Shown here: piece by piece, positions 1 to 5,377 of the stretch | Layout: every line of letters starts with the position of its first letter | Position numbering within the stretch: the stretch's first letter is position 1 | Assembly: GCA_946480475.1 (NCBI GenBank) | Contig: CAMLJM010000061.1 | Location: forward strand, 1 to 5,377 | Reading direction: 5' to 3' | DNA: 5,377 nucleotides | Source of the DNA: an uncultured Alphaproteobacteria bacterium | GTDB lineage: Bacteria > Pseudomonadota > Alphaproteobacteria > Micavibrionales > Micavibrionaceae | Translations under genes and position numbers: made by a program | Notes under the pieces: model-generated | What the model saw: only the letters and a program-made list of their open reading frames with translations | What the model was told of the DNA's origin: nothing | Database searches by the model: none

Positions 1-705
1 GGCAAGGAAATCCTGAAAGGGCTGACGCTGGATATTCCGGATGGTCAGGTGCATGCCATTATGGGGCCTAACGGGTCGGGGAAATCGACGCTATCTTACG
101 TGATTGCGGGCCGTGAGGGTTATGAAGTGACGGGCGGGCAGATATTGCTCGATGGTCAAGACATCATGGAGATGGCACCGGAAGAACGTGCCGCAGCGGG
201 CCTGTTCCTCGCGTTCCAGTATCCGGTTGAAATTCCGGGCGTGGCGATGACCATGTTCCTGAAGACCGCGCTTAACTCCATCCGCAAGCAAAAGGGCGAG
301 GGCGAGATCGACGCGCTCGATTTCCTCAAACTGATGAAAAAGAAACAGGCCGAACTCGGCATGTCCGATGAGATGATGAAGCGTGCCGTGAACGTAGGCT
401 TCTCAGGCGGTGAAAAGAAACGTAACGAAGTGCTCCAGATGGCGATGCTGGAACCGCGCATGGCGGTGCTGGATGAAACGGACTCGGGCCTCGATATCGA
501 TGCCCTGAAAGTTGTGGCCGATGGCGTCAATCGCCTGCGTAACGAAAAACGCAGCTTTCTTGTGATTACGCACTACCAACGCCTGCTTGATTACATCAAG
601 CCCGATGTGGTGCATGTGATGGCCGCAGGCAAGATCGTCAAAACCGGCGGGCCGGAACTGGCTGTTGAGCTGGAAAAAACAGGTTATGCGGGGTATGCAG
701 CTTAA
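1..705 (+). CDS. sufC: SufC, ABC-type ATPase of the SUF Fe-S assembly scaffold (5' truncated)
   Basis: SufC is the cytosolic ATPase that pairs with SufB and SufD to drive Fe-S cluster assembly. The frame is open from base 1 and begins GKEILKGLTLD, so the true start lies upstream; 234 residues are visible and the family is about 250, so roughly 15 are missing. Numbering from base 1: Walker A GPNGSGKST at 22-30, Q-loop glutamine at 73 (FQYPVEIPG), ABC signature FSGGEKKR at 134-141, Walker B leading into LDETDSGLDIDAL at about 154-167, and the H-loop histidine at 191 (ITHYQRLLDYI). The last two strings are typical of SufC rather than of transport ABC proteins, and there is no membrane segment. 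A GTG at 49 is internal, not a start. It ends 10 bp before the left repeat of the inserted cassette and is followed by sufD beyond it. The identification is very secure. Confidence 0.97.
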   Translation, partial: GKEILKGLTLDIPDGQVHAIMGPNGSGKSTLSYVIAGREGYEVTGGQILLDGQDIMEMAPEERAAAGLFLAFQYPVEIPGVAMTMFLKTALNSIRKQKGEGEIDALDFLKLMKKKQAELGMSDEMMKRAVNVGFSGGEKKRNEVLQMAMLEPRMAVLDETDSGLDIDALKVVADGVNRLRNEKRSFLVITHYQRLLDYIKPDVVHVMAAGKIVKTGGPELAVELEKTGYAGYAA

Positions 706-715
706 AAAGTAACTC

Positions 716-748
716 CCTCTCCCTATAGGAAGAGGGCAGGGGTGAGGG
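716..748 (+). repeat. Left copy of a REP-like hairpin repeat
   Basis: The repeat contains a near-perfect 22-bp palindrome at 715-736, with arms CCCTCTCCCTA and TAGGAAGAGGG and a single C/A mismatch (721 with 730). It is followed by a G-rich tail GGGGTGAGGG (739-748). The tail is the exact reverse complement of CCCTCACCCC at 1083-1092. The hairpin has no following T-run, so it is not a standard terminator, but it could stabilise the sufC message or slow the polymerase. The G-rich tail also carries the ribosome-binding site of the next gene. Confidence 0.85.
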
Positions 749-749
749 G
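745..749 (+). promoter_or_regulatory. Ribosome-binding site inside the left repeat
   Basis: AGGGG lies 5 bases before the ATG at 755 and overlaps the end of the repeat's G-rich tail. It favours ATG at 755 over the TTG at 752, which would leave only 2 bases of spacing. The repeat therefore seems to provide the translation start signal for the cassette gene. Confidence 0.6.
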
Positions 750-754
750 ATTTG

Positions 755-1141
755 ATGTCAAAGTTAACGCAGATTGCCAGATCTTTAAGATCAAACCAGA
801 CAGAAGCTGAAAAACTTCTCTGGAGTAAATTGCGGAACCGTCAGTTTATGAATTTGAAATTTAGACGGCAAGTAGAGATTGAAAATTATGTGGTCGACTT
901 TGTGTGTTTTGAAAAAGGTTTGATCATTGAATTGGATGGTGGTCAGCATAATGGGAATGCCGCTGACCGTGATCGCTCCGATGTGCTGGAGAGTAAGGGG
1001 TTTATAGTGAAGCGTTACTGGAATAATGATGTGATGAATAATATGGAAGGGGTGTTGTGTGATTTAACGGACACATTGAACACCCTCACCCCAACCCTCT
1101 CCCTAGAGGGAGAGGTGGCCTTGAAAGGTGCCGCACTATGA
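755..1141 (+). CDS. DUF559 protein, Vsr/PD-(D/E)XK-like endonuclease fold
   Basis: The 128-residue protein is almost entirely one DUF559 domain (residues about 8-103). Family hallmarks are visible: TEAEKLLWSKLR (16-27), KFRRQ (35-39), YVVDFVC (45-51), IIELDGGQH (57-65) and RYWNNDV (87-93). DUF559 is related to Vsr-type nucleases of the PD-(D/E)XK group; D48, E59 and D61 are the likely metal-binding acids and H65 is also conserved, so the fold looks intact. Its substrate is unknown. Residues from about 110, TLTPTLSLEGEV, are encoded by the right repeat, and the last few come from host DNA before sufD. The TGA stop overlaps the sufD ATG as ATGA, suggesting coupled translation. GC is well below that of its neighbours. 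It has no known role in Fe-S assembly and is best read as a passenger. The domain call is firm; nuclease activity is inferred. Confidence 0.88.
   Translation: MSKLTQIARSLRSNQTEAEKLLWSKLRNRQFMNLKFRRQVEIENYVVDFVCFEKGLIIELDGGQHNGNAADRDRSDVLESKGFIVKRYWNNDVMNNMEGVLCDLTDTLNTLTPTLSLEGEVALKGAAL
1083..1115 (-). repeat. Right, inverted copy of the REP-like hairpin repeat
   Basis: Read on the minus strand this matches the left copy at 29 of 33 bases. It contains a perfect 9-bp hairpin, CCTCTCCCT (1096-1104) and AGGGAGAGG (1107-1115), around a 2-base centre. Unlike the left copy it lies within a coding region: the plus strand reads in frame as TLTPTLSLEGEV at the end of the DUF559 protein. The mismatches to the left copy are two in the hairpin region and two just before the GGGGTGAGGG tail. 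Confidence 0.87.
1124..1130 (+). promoter_or_regulatory. Ribosome-binding site of sufD
   Basis: AAAGGTG lies 7 bases before the sufD ATG at 1138 and just outside the right repeat. It was probably the native sufD site before the cassette arrived. It now lies within the last codons of the DUF559 gene. Confidence 0.5.
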
Positions 1142-2382
1142 CCACCGCCACCGTCACAAAATTTCCTGAAAAATCACCGTATCAACCTGATACGGCGGAG
1201 GGAATTTTGCGCGCGTATGATGCTTTTGTCGCCGATATCGACGATCAGCCGCAATGGCTGCTTGATCTGCGTAAATCGTCACTCAAAGAATTTAAACGTC
1301 GTGGCATTCCGACACCGCGCATCGAGGGCTGGAAATTCACCAACCTGTTACCGCTGGTAAAAGGCTATGGCGATAAGGTCGGCCAGATCAAGGTGTCTCA
1401 TGACAAGGTCGATGGCGTCACCATCACGCCGCTGATGGAGATGCTGGATCAGGATTGGGTCAAGGCTGCGCTGTCCGAAGATATGCCGCCGCTGCAACAC
1501 AATACTGAAAATACGCTCTGGCACCTTGCCAATATCTATATGCGCGATGGCATCGTCATTGATGTGCCCGCCAATAAAGAGATTAAGAAGCCGCTGGAAC
1601 TGCTGACGTCTGCCGCCGATGGCGCGTTCTTCACCGACCGCATGGTTATTCGTGTGCAGAAAAATGCACGTCTGACGATTGTCGAGGATCATTGGAGCAA
1701 GGGTTCGTTCTGGAAGAACCGTCTGACCCATATCGTGCTGGAGCCGGGGGCGAAGCTGACCCATATCCGCATGCAGGATGACTCTGATAAATCCGTTTAT
1801 ACGCAAACCACCAATGTGCATGTGGGCCGCGATGCCGTCTATGATGCTGTGGCGTTCTGCACAGGGGCCGCACTCAGCCGTAATCAGGTGCGCGTGACGC
1901 TGGATGATACGGGTGCGCAATGTCACCTGAACGGTGCCAACCTGCTGCGTGGCGAACAACTGGGCGATACGACCATTCTTGTCGAACACCGCGCCCCGCA
2001 TTGCCAGAGCAACCAGAATATCCGCACCGTGCTGGATGGCCGTGCGCATGGCGTGTTCCAGGGTAAGGTGCATGTGCACCAGCCTGCGCAGAAAACGGAT
2101 GGCTACCAGCTCTCACGTGCTTTGCTGCTCTCCGAAGGTGCCGAAATGGACACCAAGCCGGAACTGGAGATTTATGCCGACGATGTGAAATGCTCACACG
2201 GCGCGACCACAGGTCAGCTGGATCAGGAGCCTTTGTTCTATATGCAGTCGCGCGGTATTGATGCGAAGTCTGCCAAGGCGCTGCTGATTCAAGCTTTCAT
2301 TGCCGAGGTATTTGACAATATCGAAGATGAGGGGCTGAAAACCTCTTTGGAGCGGAAGGTGGAGGCATGGCTAAAGCAGTAG
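1138..2382 (+). CDS. sufD: SufD, scaffold subunit of the SUF Fe-S assembly complex
   Basis: SufD partners SufB and SufC in the cytosolic SufBCD scaffold. The 414 residues are close to the usual SufD length. The N-terminal helical part includes IEGWKFTNL (62-70), a typical SufD string. The beta-helix core runs from about residue 140 to 355, and the C-terminal part carries FQGKVHVHQPAQKTDGYQ (307-324), TKPELEIYADDVKCSHGAT (339-357) and the SRGI helix region. C352 and H354 in KCSHGAT correspond to the conserved SufD site; the histidine is known from E. coli SufD to matter for cluster building. SufB has a different pattern here, so SufD is preferred. The ATG overlaps the DUF559 stop (ATGA), and the 3' end overlaps sufS by 16 bp. 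Translation probably depends partly on coupling with the upstream gene. Confidence 0.97.
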   Translation: MTTATVTKFPEKSPYQPDTAEGILRAYDAFVADIDDQPQWLLDLRKSSLKEFKRRGIPTPRIEGWKFTNLLPLVKGYGDKVGQIKVSHDKVDGVTITPLMEMLDQDWVKAALSEDMPPLQHNTENTLWHLANIYMRDGIVIDVPANKEIKKPLELLTSAADGAFFTDRMVIRVQKNARLTIVEDHWSKGSFWKNRLTHIVLEPGAKLTHIRMQDDSDKSVYTQTTNVHVGRDAVYDAVAFCTGAALSRNQVRVTLDDTGAQCHLNGANLLRGEQLGDTTILVEHRAPHCQSNQNIRTVLDGRAHGVFQGKVHVHQPAQKTDGYQLSRALLLSEGAEMDTKPELEIYADDVKCSHGATTGQLDQEPLFYMQSRGIDAKSAKALLIQAFIAEVFDNIEDEGLKTSLERKVEAWLKQ

Positions 2383-3617
2383 CACCCAAATCTGTTCGCA
2401 CAATTGCTGACCTTCGTGCAGATTTCCCGATCCTTGCCGGTAAAATGAGCGGCAAGCCTGTCGCTTACCTTGATACAGGCGCCAGCGCACAAAAACCGCA
2501 AGCTGTGATCGATGCGATGAAAGACGTGATGGAAAGCCATTACGCCAATATCCATCGCGGCCTTTATGAATTCAGCCAGACGACAACGACGGAATATGAG
2601 GCCGTGCGCGCCAAGGTTGCGGGCTTTATCGGCGCGGGTTCTGAAAACGAAGTCATCTTTACCCGCAATACGACTGAGGCGATTAATCTCGTCGCGCATA
2701 GCTGGGGCCGCAAGGTGCTGGAGCGTGGCGATGATGTGATCATCACCGAAATGGAACACCACGCCAATATCGTGCCGTGGCAACTTGTTTGCGGTATGAC
2801 GGGCGCGAAGCTCAAGGTTGTTCCGGTGAATGATGACGGCACGCTGAATATTGCCGCTTTCGAACATATGGTGACCGAGAAAACGAAAATCGTTTCTTTC
2901 GTTCATATCTCAAATTCACTGGGTACGATTAACCCCGCCAAGAAAATCGTCGAAATTTGCAAAGCCAAGAACCCGAATGTCACTGTTCTGATTGATGGTT
3001 CTCAATCTGCTGTGCATGGCCCGGTGAATGTGCAGGATCTGGGTTGCGATTTCTTCGCCTTCACGGGTCATAAGCTCTATGGCCCCACAGGCGTCGGCGT
3101 ATTGTGGGCTAAGGCTGAAATTCTGGATCAGATGCCGCCTTATCAGGGCGGCGGCGATATGATCGAGCAGGTCACTTTCGCCAAAACCACCTTCAAGGAA
3201 GCTCCTGCAAAGTTTGAGGCTGGGACGCCAGCAATTGTCGAAGTGATCGGTCTTGGCGCTGCGATTGATTACGTGCAAGGCATCGGCATGGGCGTGATTG
3301 CCGCGCACGAAATATCATTGTTTGAATATGCGATGAAGGAACTGGCGGCCATACCGGGCCTGACCTATTACGGTACAGGGCCGGATAAAGCCGGAATTAT
3401 CAGCTTCCGCGCCGACTGGGGGCACCCGAGCGATATTGGCATGATCCTTGATCAATGTGGCGTTGCGGTGCGCACGGGTCATCATTGCTGCCAGCCGTTG
3501 ATGCAGCGATTTGGCGTTGAAGCCACCGTGCGGGCATCCCTTGGCTTATATTCAAATAAAGATGATATTGATGCCCTTGTCGCAGGGCTGAACAAAGCCA
3601 GATCATTACTGGGCTAG
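2367..3617 (+). CDS. sufS: SufS, group II cysteine desulfurase
   Basis: SufS is a cytosolic PLP enzyme that converts L-cysteine to alanine and keeps the sulfur as a persulfide on its active-site cysteine for Fe-S assembly. The protein has 416 residues, slightly longer than E. coli SufS. Visible features: LDTGASAQKP (35-44), the cofactor-stacking histidine in MEHHANIVPW (H131), D210 and Q213 in IDGSQS, the PLP lysine K236 in TGHKLYGP, and the active-site loop RTGHHCCQPL with C374. The RTGHHC loop is typical of the SufS/CsdA group rather than IscS. C374 is followed directly by a second cysteine, C375, where E. coli has alanine. The start overlaps the sufD end; GGAGG sits very close to the ATG, and AAGG at 2356-2359 gives better spacing. 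No SufE or SufU partner is visible in the window. Confidence 0.97.
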   Translation: MAKAVAPKSVRTIADLRADFPILAGKMSGKPVAYLDTGASAQKPQAVIDAMKDVMESHYANIHRGLYEFSQTTTTEYEAVRAKVAGFIGAGSENEVIFTRNTTEAINLVAHSWGRKVLERGDDVIITEMEHHANIVPWQLVCGMTGAKLKVVPVNDDGTLNIAAFEHMVTEKTKIVSFVHISNSLGTINPAKKIVEICKAKNPNVTVLIDGSQSAVHGPVNVQDLGCDFFAFTGHKLYGPTGVGVLWAKAEILDQMPPYQGGGDMIEQVTFAKTTFKEAPAKFEAGTPAIVEVIGLGAAIDYVQGIGMGVIAAHEISLFEYAMKELAAIPGLTYYGTGPDKAGIISFRADWGHPSDIGMILDQCGVAVRTGHHCCQPLMQRFGVEATVRASLGLYSNKDDIDALVAGLNKARSLLG

Positions 3618-3626
3618 GAATAAGTT

Positions 3627-4073
3627 ATGAAGTGGATTTTGATTGTTCTGGCTGTACTGATCGTGGGACTGGGGGGCTACATATATATGGGCAAGCTATC
3701 TCAGGATACACGGATAGCGGGTATGAAACAGACCTGTGTTGAGCGTTATAATGCTATGCCGCAGGGTAAGGATATGGTGAGTGATATTGATGCTTTCTGC
3801 GGCTGTCAGGCCGATGGCGCCAGGGTCAGCAGCAAGGAAGAGGTCAAAGAGAAATGGAGTGCTTGTAACGATAAATTCCTGAAGCCGGGGTTGATAAAAC
3901 TATGCATGAAAGCTAATTCCGAAATTAACCCCAATAACGTGCAGGGCAGTGGTGTCAATTGTGAATGTTTCTATGACACCTTGATGGACTCTTTGGCCCA
4001 AGAAGAATCCGAACCACTACCCGAACGTCGTAATCAGTTATCAACGCAGGCATTTATGGCTTGCCGTCAGTAG
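3627..4073 (+). CDS. Unrecognised membrane-anchored protein with eight cysteines
   Basis: I do not recognise this 148-residue protein. It begins MKWILIVLAVLIVGLGGYIY, a short positive start followed by one hydrophobic segment (about 3-20) with no clear cleavage site, so it is probably anchored in the inner membrane with the rest in the periplasm. The soluble part has cysteines at 37, 58, 60, 80, 93, 112, 114 and 146. They fall into two sets with the same order, C...CxC...C, which suggests an internal duplication. In the periplasm they would most likely form disulfides; metal binding is an alternative. AGGAA at 3616-3620, overlapping the sufS stop, is 6 bases before the ATG, so it is translated as part of the operon. 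I counted about 43% GC in bases 3841-4020, lower than neighbouring suf genes. The gene is real; no function can be assigned. Confidence 0.85.
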   Translation: MKWILIVLAVLIVGLGGYIYMGKLSQDTRIAGMKQTCVERYNAMPQGKDMVSDIDAFCGCQADGARVSSKEEVKEKWSACNDKFLKPGLIKLCMKANSEINPNNVQGSGVNCECFYDTLMDSLAQEESEPLPERRNQLSTQAFMACRQ

Positions 4074-4093
4074 AATAAGAGTAAACGTAAACT

Positions 4094-4507
4094 ATGAAAG
4101 CCGTCGCAAACGAAGAAATGGTCAGGAACGCTGTGGGCGATCAATATGATGAAATGGCCGAGCCGCCAAATGCAGAAGTACCGCGCACTCACAAACTGTG
4201 GCCCGCGATGGATAAGGCGTTGCGTGAGGTCTACGATCCGGAAATCCCGGTAAATGTTTATGAATTGGGTCTGATCTATAAAATCGAGATCAAGGAGAAC
4301 GAAGGTCGCGGCGCTGATGTTGATGTTAAAATGACACTGACATCGCCGCATTGTCCGGTGGCGCAGGAAATGCCTGGCATGATCCAGAATGCGCTGTTCC
4401 CAGTCGAAGGCGTCGATAATGTTGATGTTGAAATCATCTGGGAACCGGCTTGGGAACCCTCGATGATGTCGGAAACCGCTAAACTGCAACTGAATATGTT
4501 TACCTGA
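4094..4507 (+). CDS. sufT: SufT, DUF59/MIP18-family Fe-S maturation factor
   Basis: This is a small cytosolic DUF59 protein of the kind found in SUF operons and linked to cluster delivery to target proteins. It has 137 residues: a variable N-terminal part of about 35 residues, then the domain with DPEIPVNVYELGLIY (48-62) and MTLTSPHCPVAQEMP (80-94), ending in a short tail. C87 in the second motif is the only cysteine and is the conserved family position; it is thought to be needed for Fe-S work. The 20-bp gap after the preceding gene contains only a weak, distant purine-rich stretch (about 4077-4081), so the start is less certain than for other genes; an ATG at 4118 is a poorer alternative because it has no proper spacing. 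It is followed 13 bp later by the A-type carrier gene, a usual pairing. Confidence 0.93.
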   Translation: MKAVANEEMVRNAVGDQYDEMAEPPNAEVPRTHKLWPAMDKALREVYDPEIPVNVYELGLIYKIEIKENEGRGADVDVKMTLTSPHCPVAQEMPGMIQNALFPVEGVDNVDVEIIWEPAWEPSMMSETAKLQLNMFT

Positions 4508-4520
4508 ACGGAGAAATGAA

Positions 4521-4886
4521 ATGGGAATCATTCCAGCATCAGTAACAGACGCCGCAAAGCAAAGGTTGTTATCCATGGCGGGTGACAAGCCCGGTATCGT
4601 GTTGAGCATTGCCAAAGGCAAAGGCTGCGGCGGTAATGAATACAAATGGGGTGATTTTGTTACTGATGCTCCGGCAGGGCATGAATCCATTCCTGTGACG
4701 GATAAGTTTACGATTTATGTGCCTTTTATCGACAGCTTTAATATGTTTGGAATGACGATTGATTATGGTCCTGATGGAAATCAGAAGATGCTGGGCAGCG
4801 AGAACTTCAAGTTTGTGAACCCGAATGAAACCGGGCGCTGCGGTTGCGGCGTTTCCGTGATCTTTAAAGATCAGCCAAATCCTTAA
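4521..4886 (+). CDS. sufA: SufA-like A-type Fe-S carrier (HesB/IscA family)
   Basis: A-type carriers hold Fe-S clusters or iron and pass them to target proteins. The 121-residue protein is of typical length and keeps the three family cysteines: C36 in KGKGCGGNEY and C107 and C109 in GRCGCGVS, after the usual NPNE (100-103) turn. The first motif is GCGGNEYKW rather than the common GCSG..Y form, so this is a somewhat divergent member; HesB, IscA or ErpA naming would also be possible from sequence alone. The name SufA rests on its place as the last gene of the suf operon. GGAG at 4510-4513 lies 7 bases before the ATG and supports the start. A terminator follows 25 bp after the stop. Confidence 0.9.
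   Translation: MGIIPASVTDAAKQRLLSMAGDKPGIVLSIAKGKGCGGNEYKWGDFVTDAPAGHESIPVTDKFTIYVPFIDSFNMFGMTIDYGPDGNQKMLGSENFKFVNPNETGRCGCGVSVIFKDQPNP
4858..4873. repeat. Perfect 16-bp palindrome at the 3' end of sufA
   Basis: TGATCTTTAAAGATCA is identical on both strands and lies within the last codons of sufA (encoding part of VIFKDQ). It contains two GATC sites. It could be a chance result of codon use or a weak protein-binding site; there is no evidence to choose. Confidence 0.4.
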
Positions 4887-4911
4887 GATTGTGCGCTACA
4901 ATATAGTTACA

Positions 4912-4940
4912 AAAAGCCCCCGTGACAGGGGGCTTTTATT
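4912..4940 (+). terminator. Rho-independent terminator of the suf operon
   Basis: GCCCCC (4916-4921) pairs with GGGGGC (4928-4933) around the 6-base loop GTGACA. The flanking AAAA and TTTT extend the stem to 10 bp and supply the T-run. It lies 25 bp after the sufA stop and 48 bp before the next start codon. The A-run on the left means it may also work from the minus strand. Confidence 0.93.
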
Positions 4941-4974
4941 GCTTTAAAACTAATCCCAACGATAAAAAATACAC

Positions 4975-4980
4975 AGGGAG
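4975..4980 (+). promoter_or_regulatory. Ribosome-binding site of the last gene
   Basis: AGGGAG lies 8 bases before the ATG at 4989. It decides in favour of this start over the in-frame ATG at 5049, which would give a shorter and more ordinary signal peptide but has no comparable site. Confidence 0.7.
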
Positions 4981-4988
4981 TACGATAC

Positions 4989-5377
4989 ATGAACTTGCAA
5001 CCCGCAAGGTCATCGCTGGACAGGTCATTATCTGTTTCTGCCACGTTTATGCGCGTAGCCATGCCTGCATTTATGGCGGCGATGATGAGTGTAGTGCACG
5101 CAGAGAGTCAGCCGGAAAAGCCGGAGGAGGCGCCAGCCAAAGAACAGGTGGAAGCACCGGTAGTGATAACACCGGCTGAACCTGAGCCTTCCAAGCCTGA
5201 GATCAAAGAAGCCGTGAAGGCGCCTGCTGAAATTGTAGTTACAAAATTCACGCCGTTACCTGAGGGCTGGAGTCGATTGAAAACCACATCGGTCAGCCAG
5301 ATGTTCCGGGATATAGAACGTAAAGTGAATGCGACTAATCCAGAATTCCCCGTAGTGATTCTGGATGATGATTCAAT
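4989..5377 (+). CDS. Exported protein with proline- and glutamate-rich linker (3' truncated)
   Basis: The frame is open from the ATG to the window edge, giving 129 full codons. I do not recognise the family. The N-terminus reads as a long signal peptide: a polar stretch with two arginines (1-20), then MRVAMPAFMAAMMSVV (21-36) and a good cleavage motif, VHA before ES (after residue 38). Residues 39-81 are rich in Pro, Glu, Ala and Lys and look like a disordered linker in the periplasm. From about residue 84 an ordered part begins (KFTPLPEGWSRLKTT), followed by a likely helix (QMFRDIERKV) and a likely strand (FPVVILDDDS) at the cut. It lies beyond the suf terminator, so it is probably a separate transcription unit; I see no convincing promoter in the 48 bp between. 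Start and export are well supported; function is unknown. Confidence 0.82.
   Translation, partial: MNLQPARSSLDRSLSVSATFMRVAMPAFMAAMMSVVHAESQPEKPEEAPAKEQVEAPVVITPAEPEPSKPEIKEAVKAPAEIVVTKFTPLPEGWSRLKTTSVSQMFRDIERKVNATNPEFPVVILDDDS

Larger units (their letters stand above)
716..1115 (+). mobile_element. Putative 400-bp DUF559 gene cassette flanked by inverted hairpin repeats
   Basis: This is a unit of two 33-bp inverted repeats (716-748 and 1083-1115, 29 of 33 bases matching) enclosing one gene. The enclosed DNA is markedly AT-rich: I counted 119 G or C in bases 781-1080, about 40%, against about 55% in sampled sufD lines. It separates sufC from sufD, which are normally adjacent or nearly so. 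Only short stretches outside the repeats (706-715 and 1116-1137) could be the old spacer. I see no obvious target-site duplication. No transposase is encoded, so movement would need either the DUF559 protein itself or help in trans. That it is or was mobile is inference from the symmetry, the composition and the position. Confidence 0.6.

Noticed and set aside
715..736. Left hairpin as a rho-independent terminator for sufC
   Set aside because: The stem is followed by a G-rich tail, not a T-run, and the operon continues downstream; it is better explained as part of the inverted repeat.
716..1115. Inverted repeats as part of a CRISPR array or an ordinary IS element
   Set aside because: There are only two copies, in opposite orientation around a gene, with no spacers; and no transposase is encoded between them.
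1348..2079. Long open frame of 243 codons on the minus strand inside sufD
   Set aside because: It lies wholly opposite sufD, whose protein is clearly conserved; the frame has no recognisable domain and is a shadow of sufD codon use.
3627..4073. Cysteine-rich protein as a SufE or SufU sulfur acceptor
   Set aside because: It has an N-terminal membrane segment and none of the SufE or SufU motifs; its place after sufS is the only hint.
4067..4690. Minus-strand open frame of 207 codons opposite sufT and sufA
   Set aside because: Both plus-strand genes are well supported; the minus-strand translation shows no known motif.
4939..4966. Promoter for the last gene: TTGCTT (4939-4944) and GATAAA (4961-4966), spacing 16
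   Set aside because: Both boxes are weak, the first overlaps the terminator T-run, and the implied start would leave a leader of only about 16 bases.
4922..5179. Plus-strand open frame of 85 codons starting with GTG after sufA
   Set aside because: Its start is in the terminator loop with no ribosome-binding site, and it overlaps in another frame the gene at 4989, which has a good ribosome-binding site and signal peptide.
5352..5377. VVILDDDS at the window end as motif I of a HAD-type phosphatase
   Set aside because: The pattern DxDx(T/V) is not met, since the next codon begins AT (Ile or Met), and the rest of the domain is outside the window.

Overview
The window is most likely from an alphaproteobacterium of moderate GC. 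I counted about 55% GC in four sampled sequence lines of sufD. The evidence is the gene order sufC-sufD-sufS-sufT-sufA, all on the plus strand and tightly packed, which is a common alphaproteobacterial form of the SUF iron-sulfur cluster operon. I cannot name a genus. sufB, and probably an iscR-type regulator, should lie just upstream of base 1 but are not visible.

Layout: bases 1-705 hold sufC with its 5' end cut off by the window edge. Bases 716-1115 are a 400-bp cassette. It consists of two copies of a GC-rich hairpin element in inverted orientation around an AT-rich gene for a small DUF559 (Vsr/PD-(D/E)XK-like) endonuclease-fold protein. sufD (1138-2382) and sufS (2367-3617) follow and overlap each other by 16 bp. 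Next comes an unrecognised membrane-anchored protein with eight cysteines (3627-4073), then sufT (4094-4507) and an A-type carrier gene, sufA-like (4521-4886). A strong rho-independent terminator (4912-4940) closes the operon. A separate gene for an exported protein starts at 4989 and runs off the right edge.

How the genes work together: SufS takes sulfur from cysteine as a persulfide. SufC (ATPase) and SufD, with the unseen SufB, form the scaffold on which clusters are built. SufA-like and SufT proteins act in carrying clusters and maturing target proteins. No SufE or SufU sulfur acceptor is seen in the window.

The most interesting structure is the DUF559 cassette between sufC and sufD, two genes whose products work in one complex. 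The left repeat supplies a ribosome-binding site for the DUF559 gene. The right repeat is translated as its C-terminal tail. Its stop codon overlaps the sufD start as ATGA. This looks like a mobile or once-mobile gene-plus-repeat unit that landed in an essential operon without breaking its reading. The second point of interest is the eight-cysteine protein, which seems to be an internal duplication and sits inside the SUF operon with no known SUF role.
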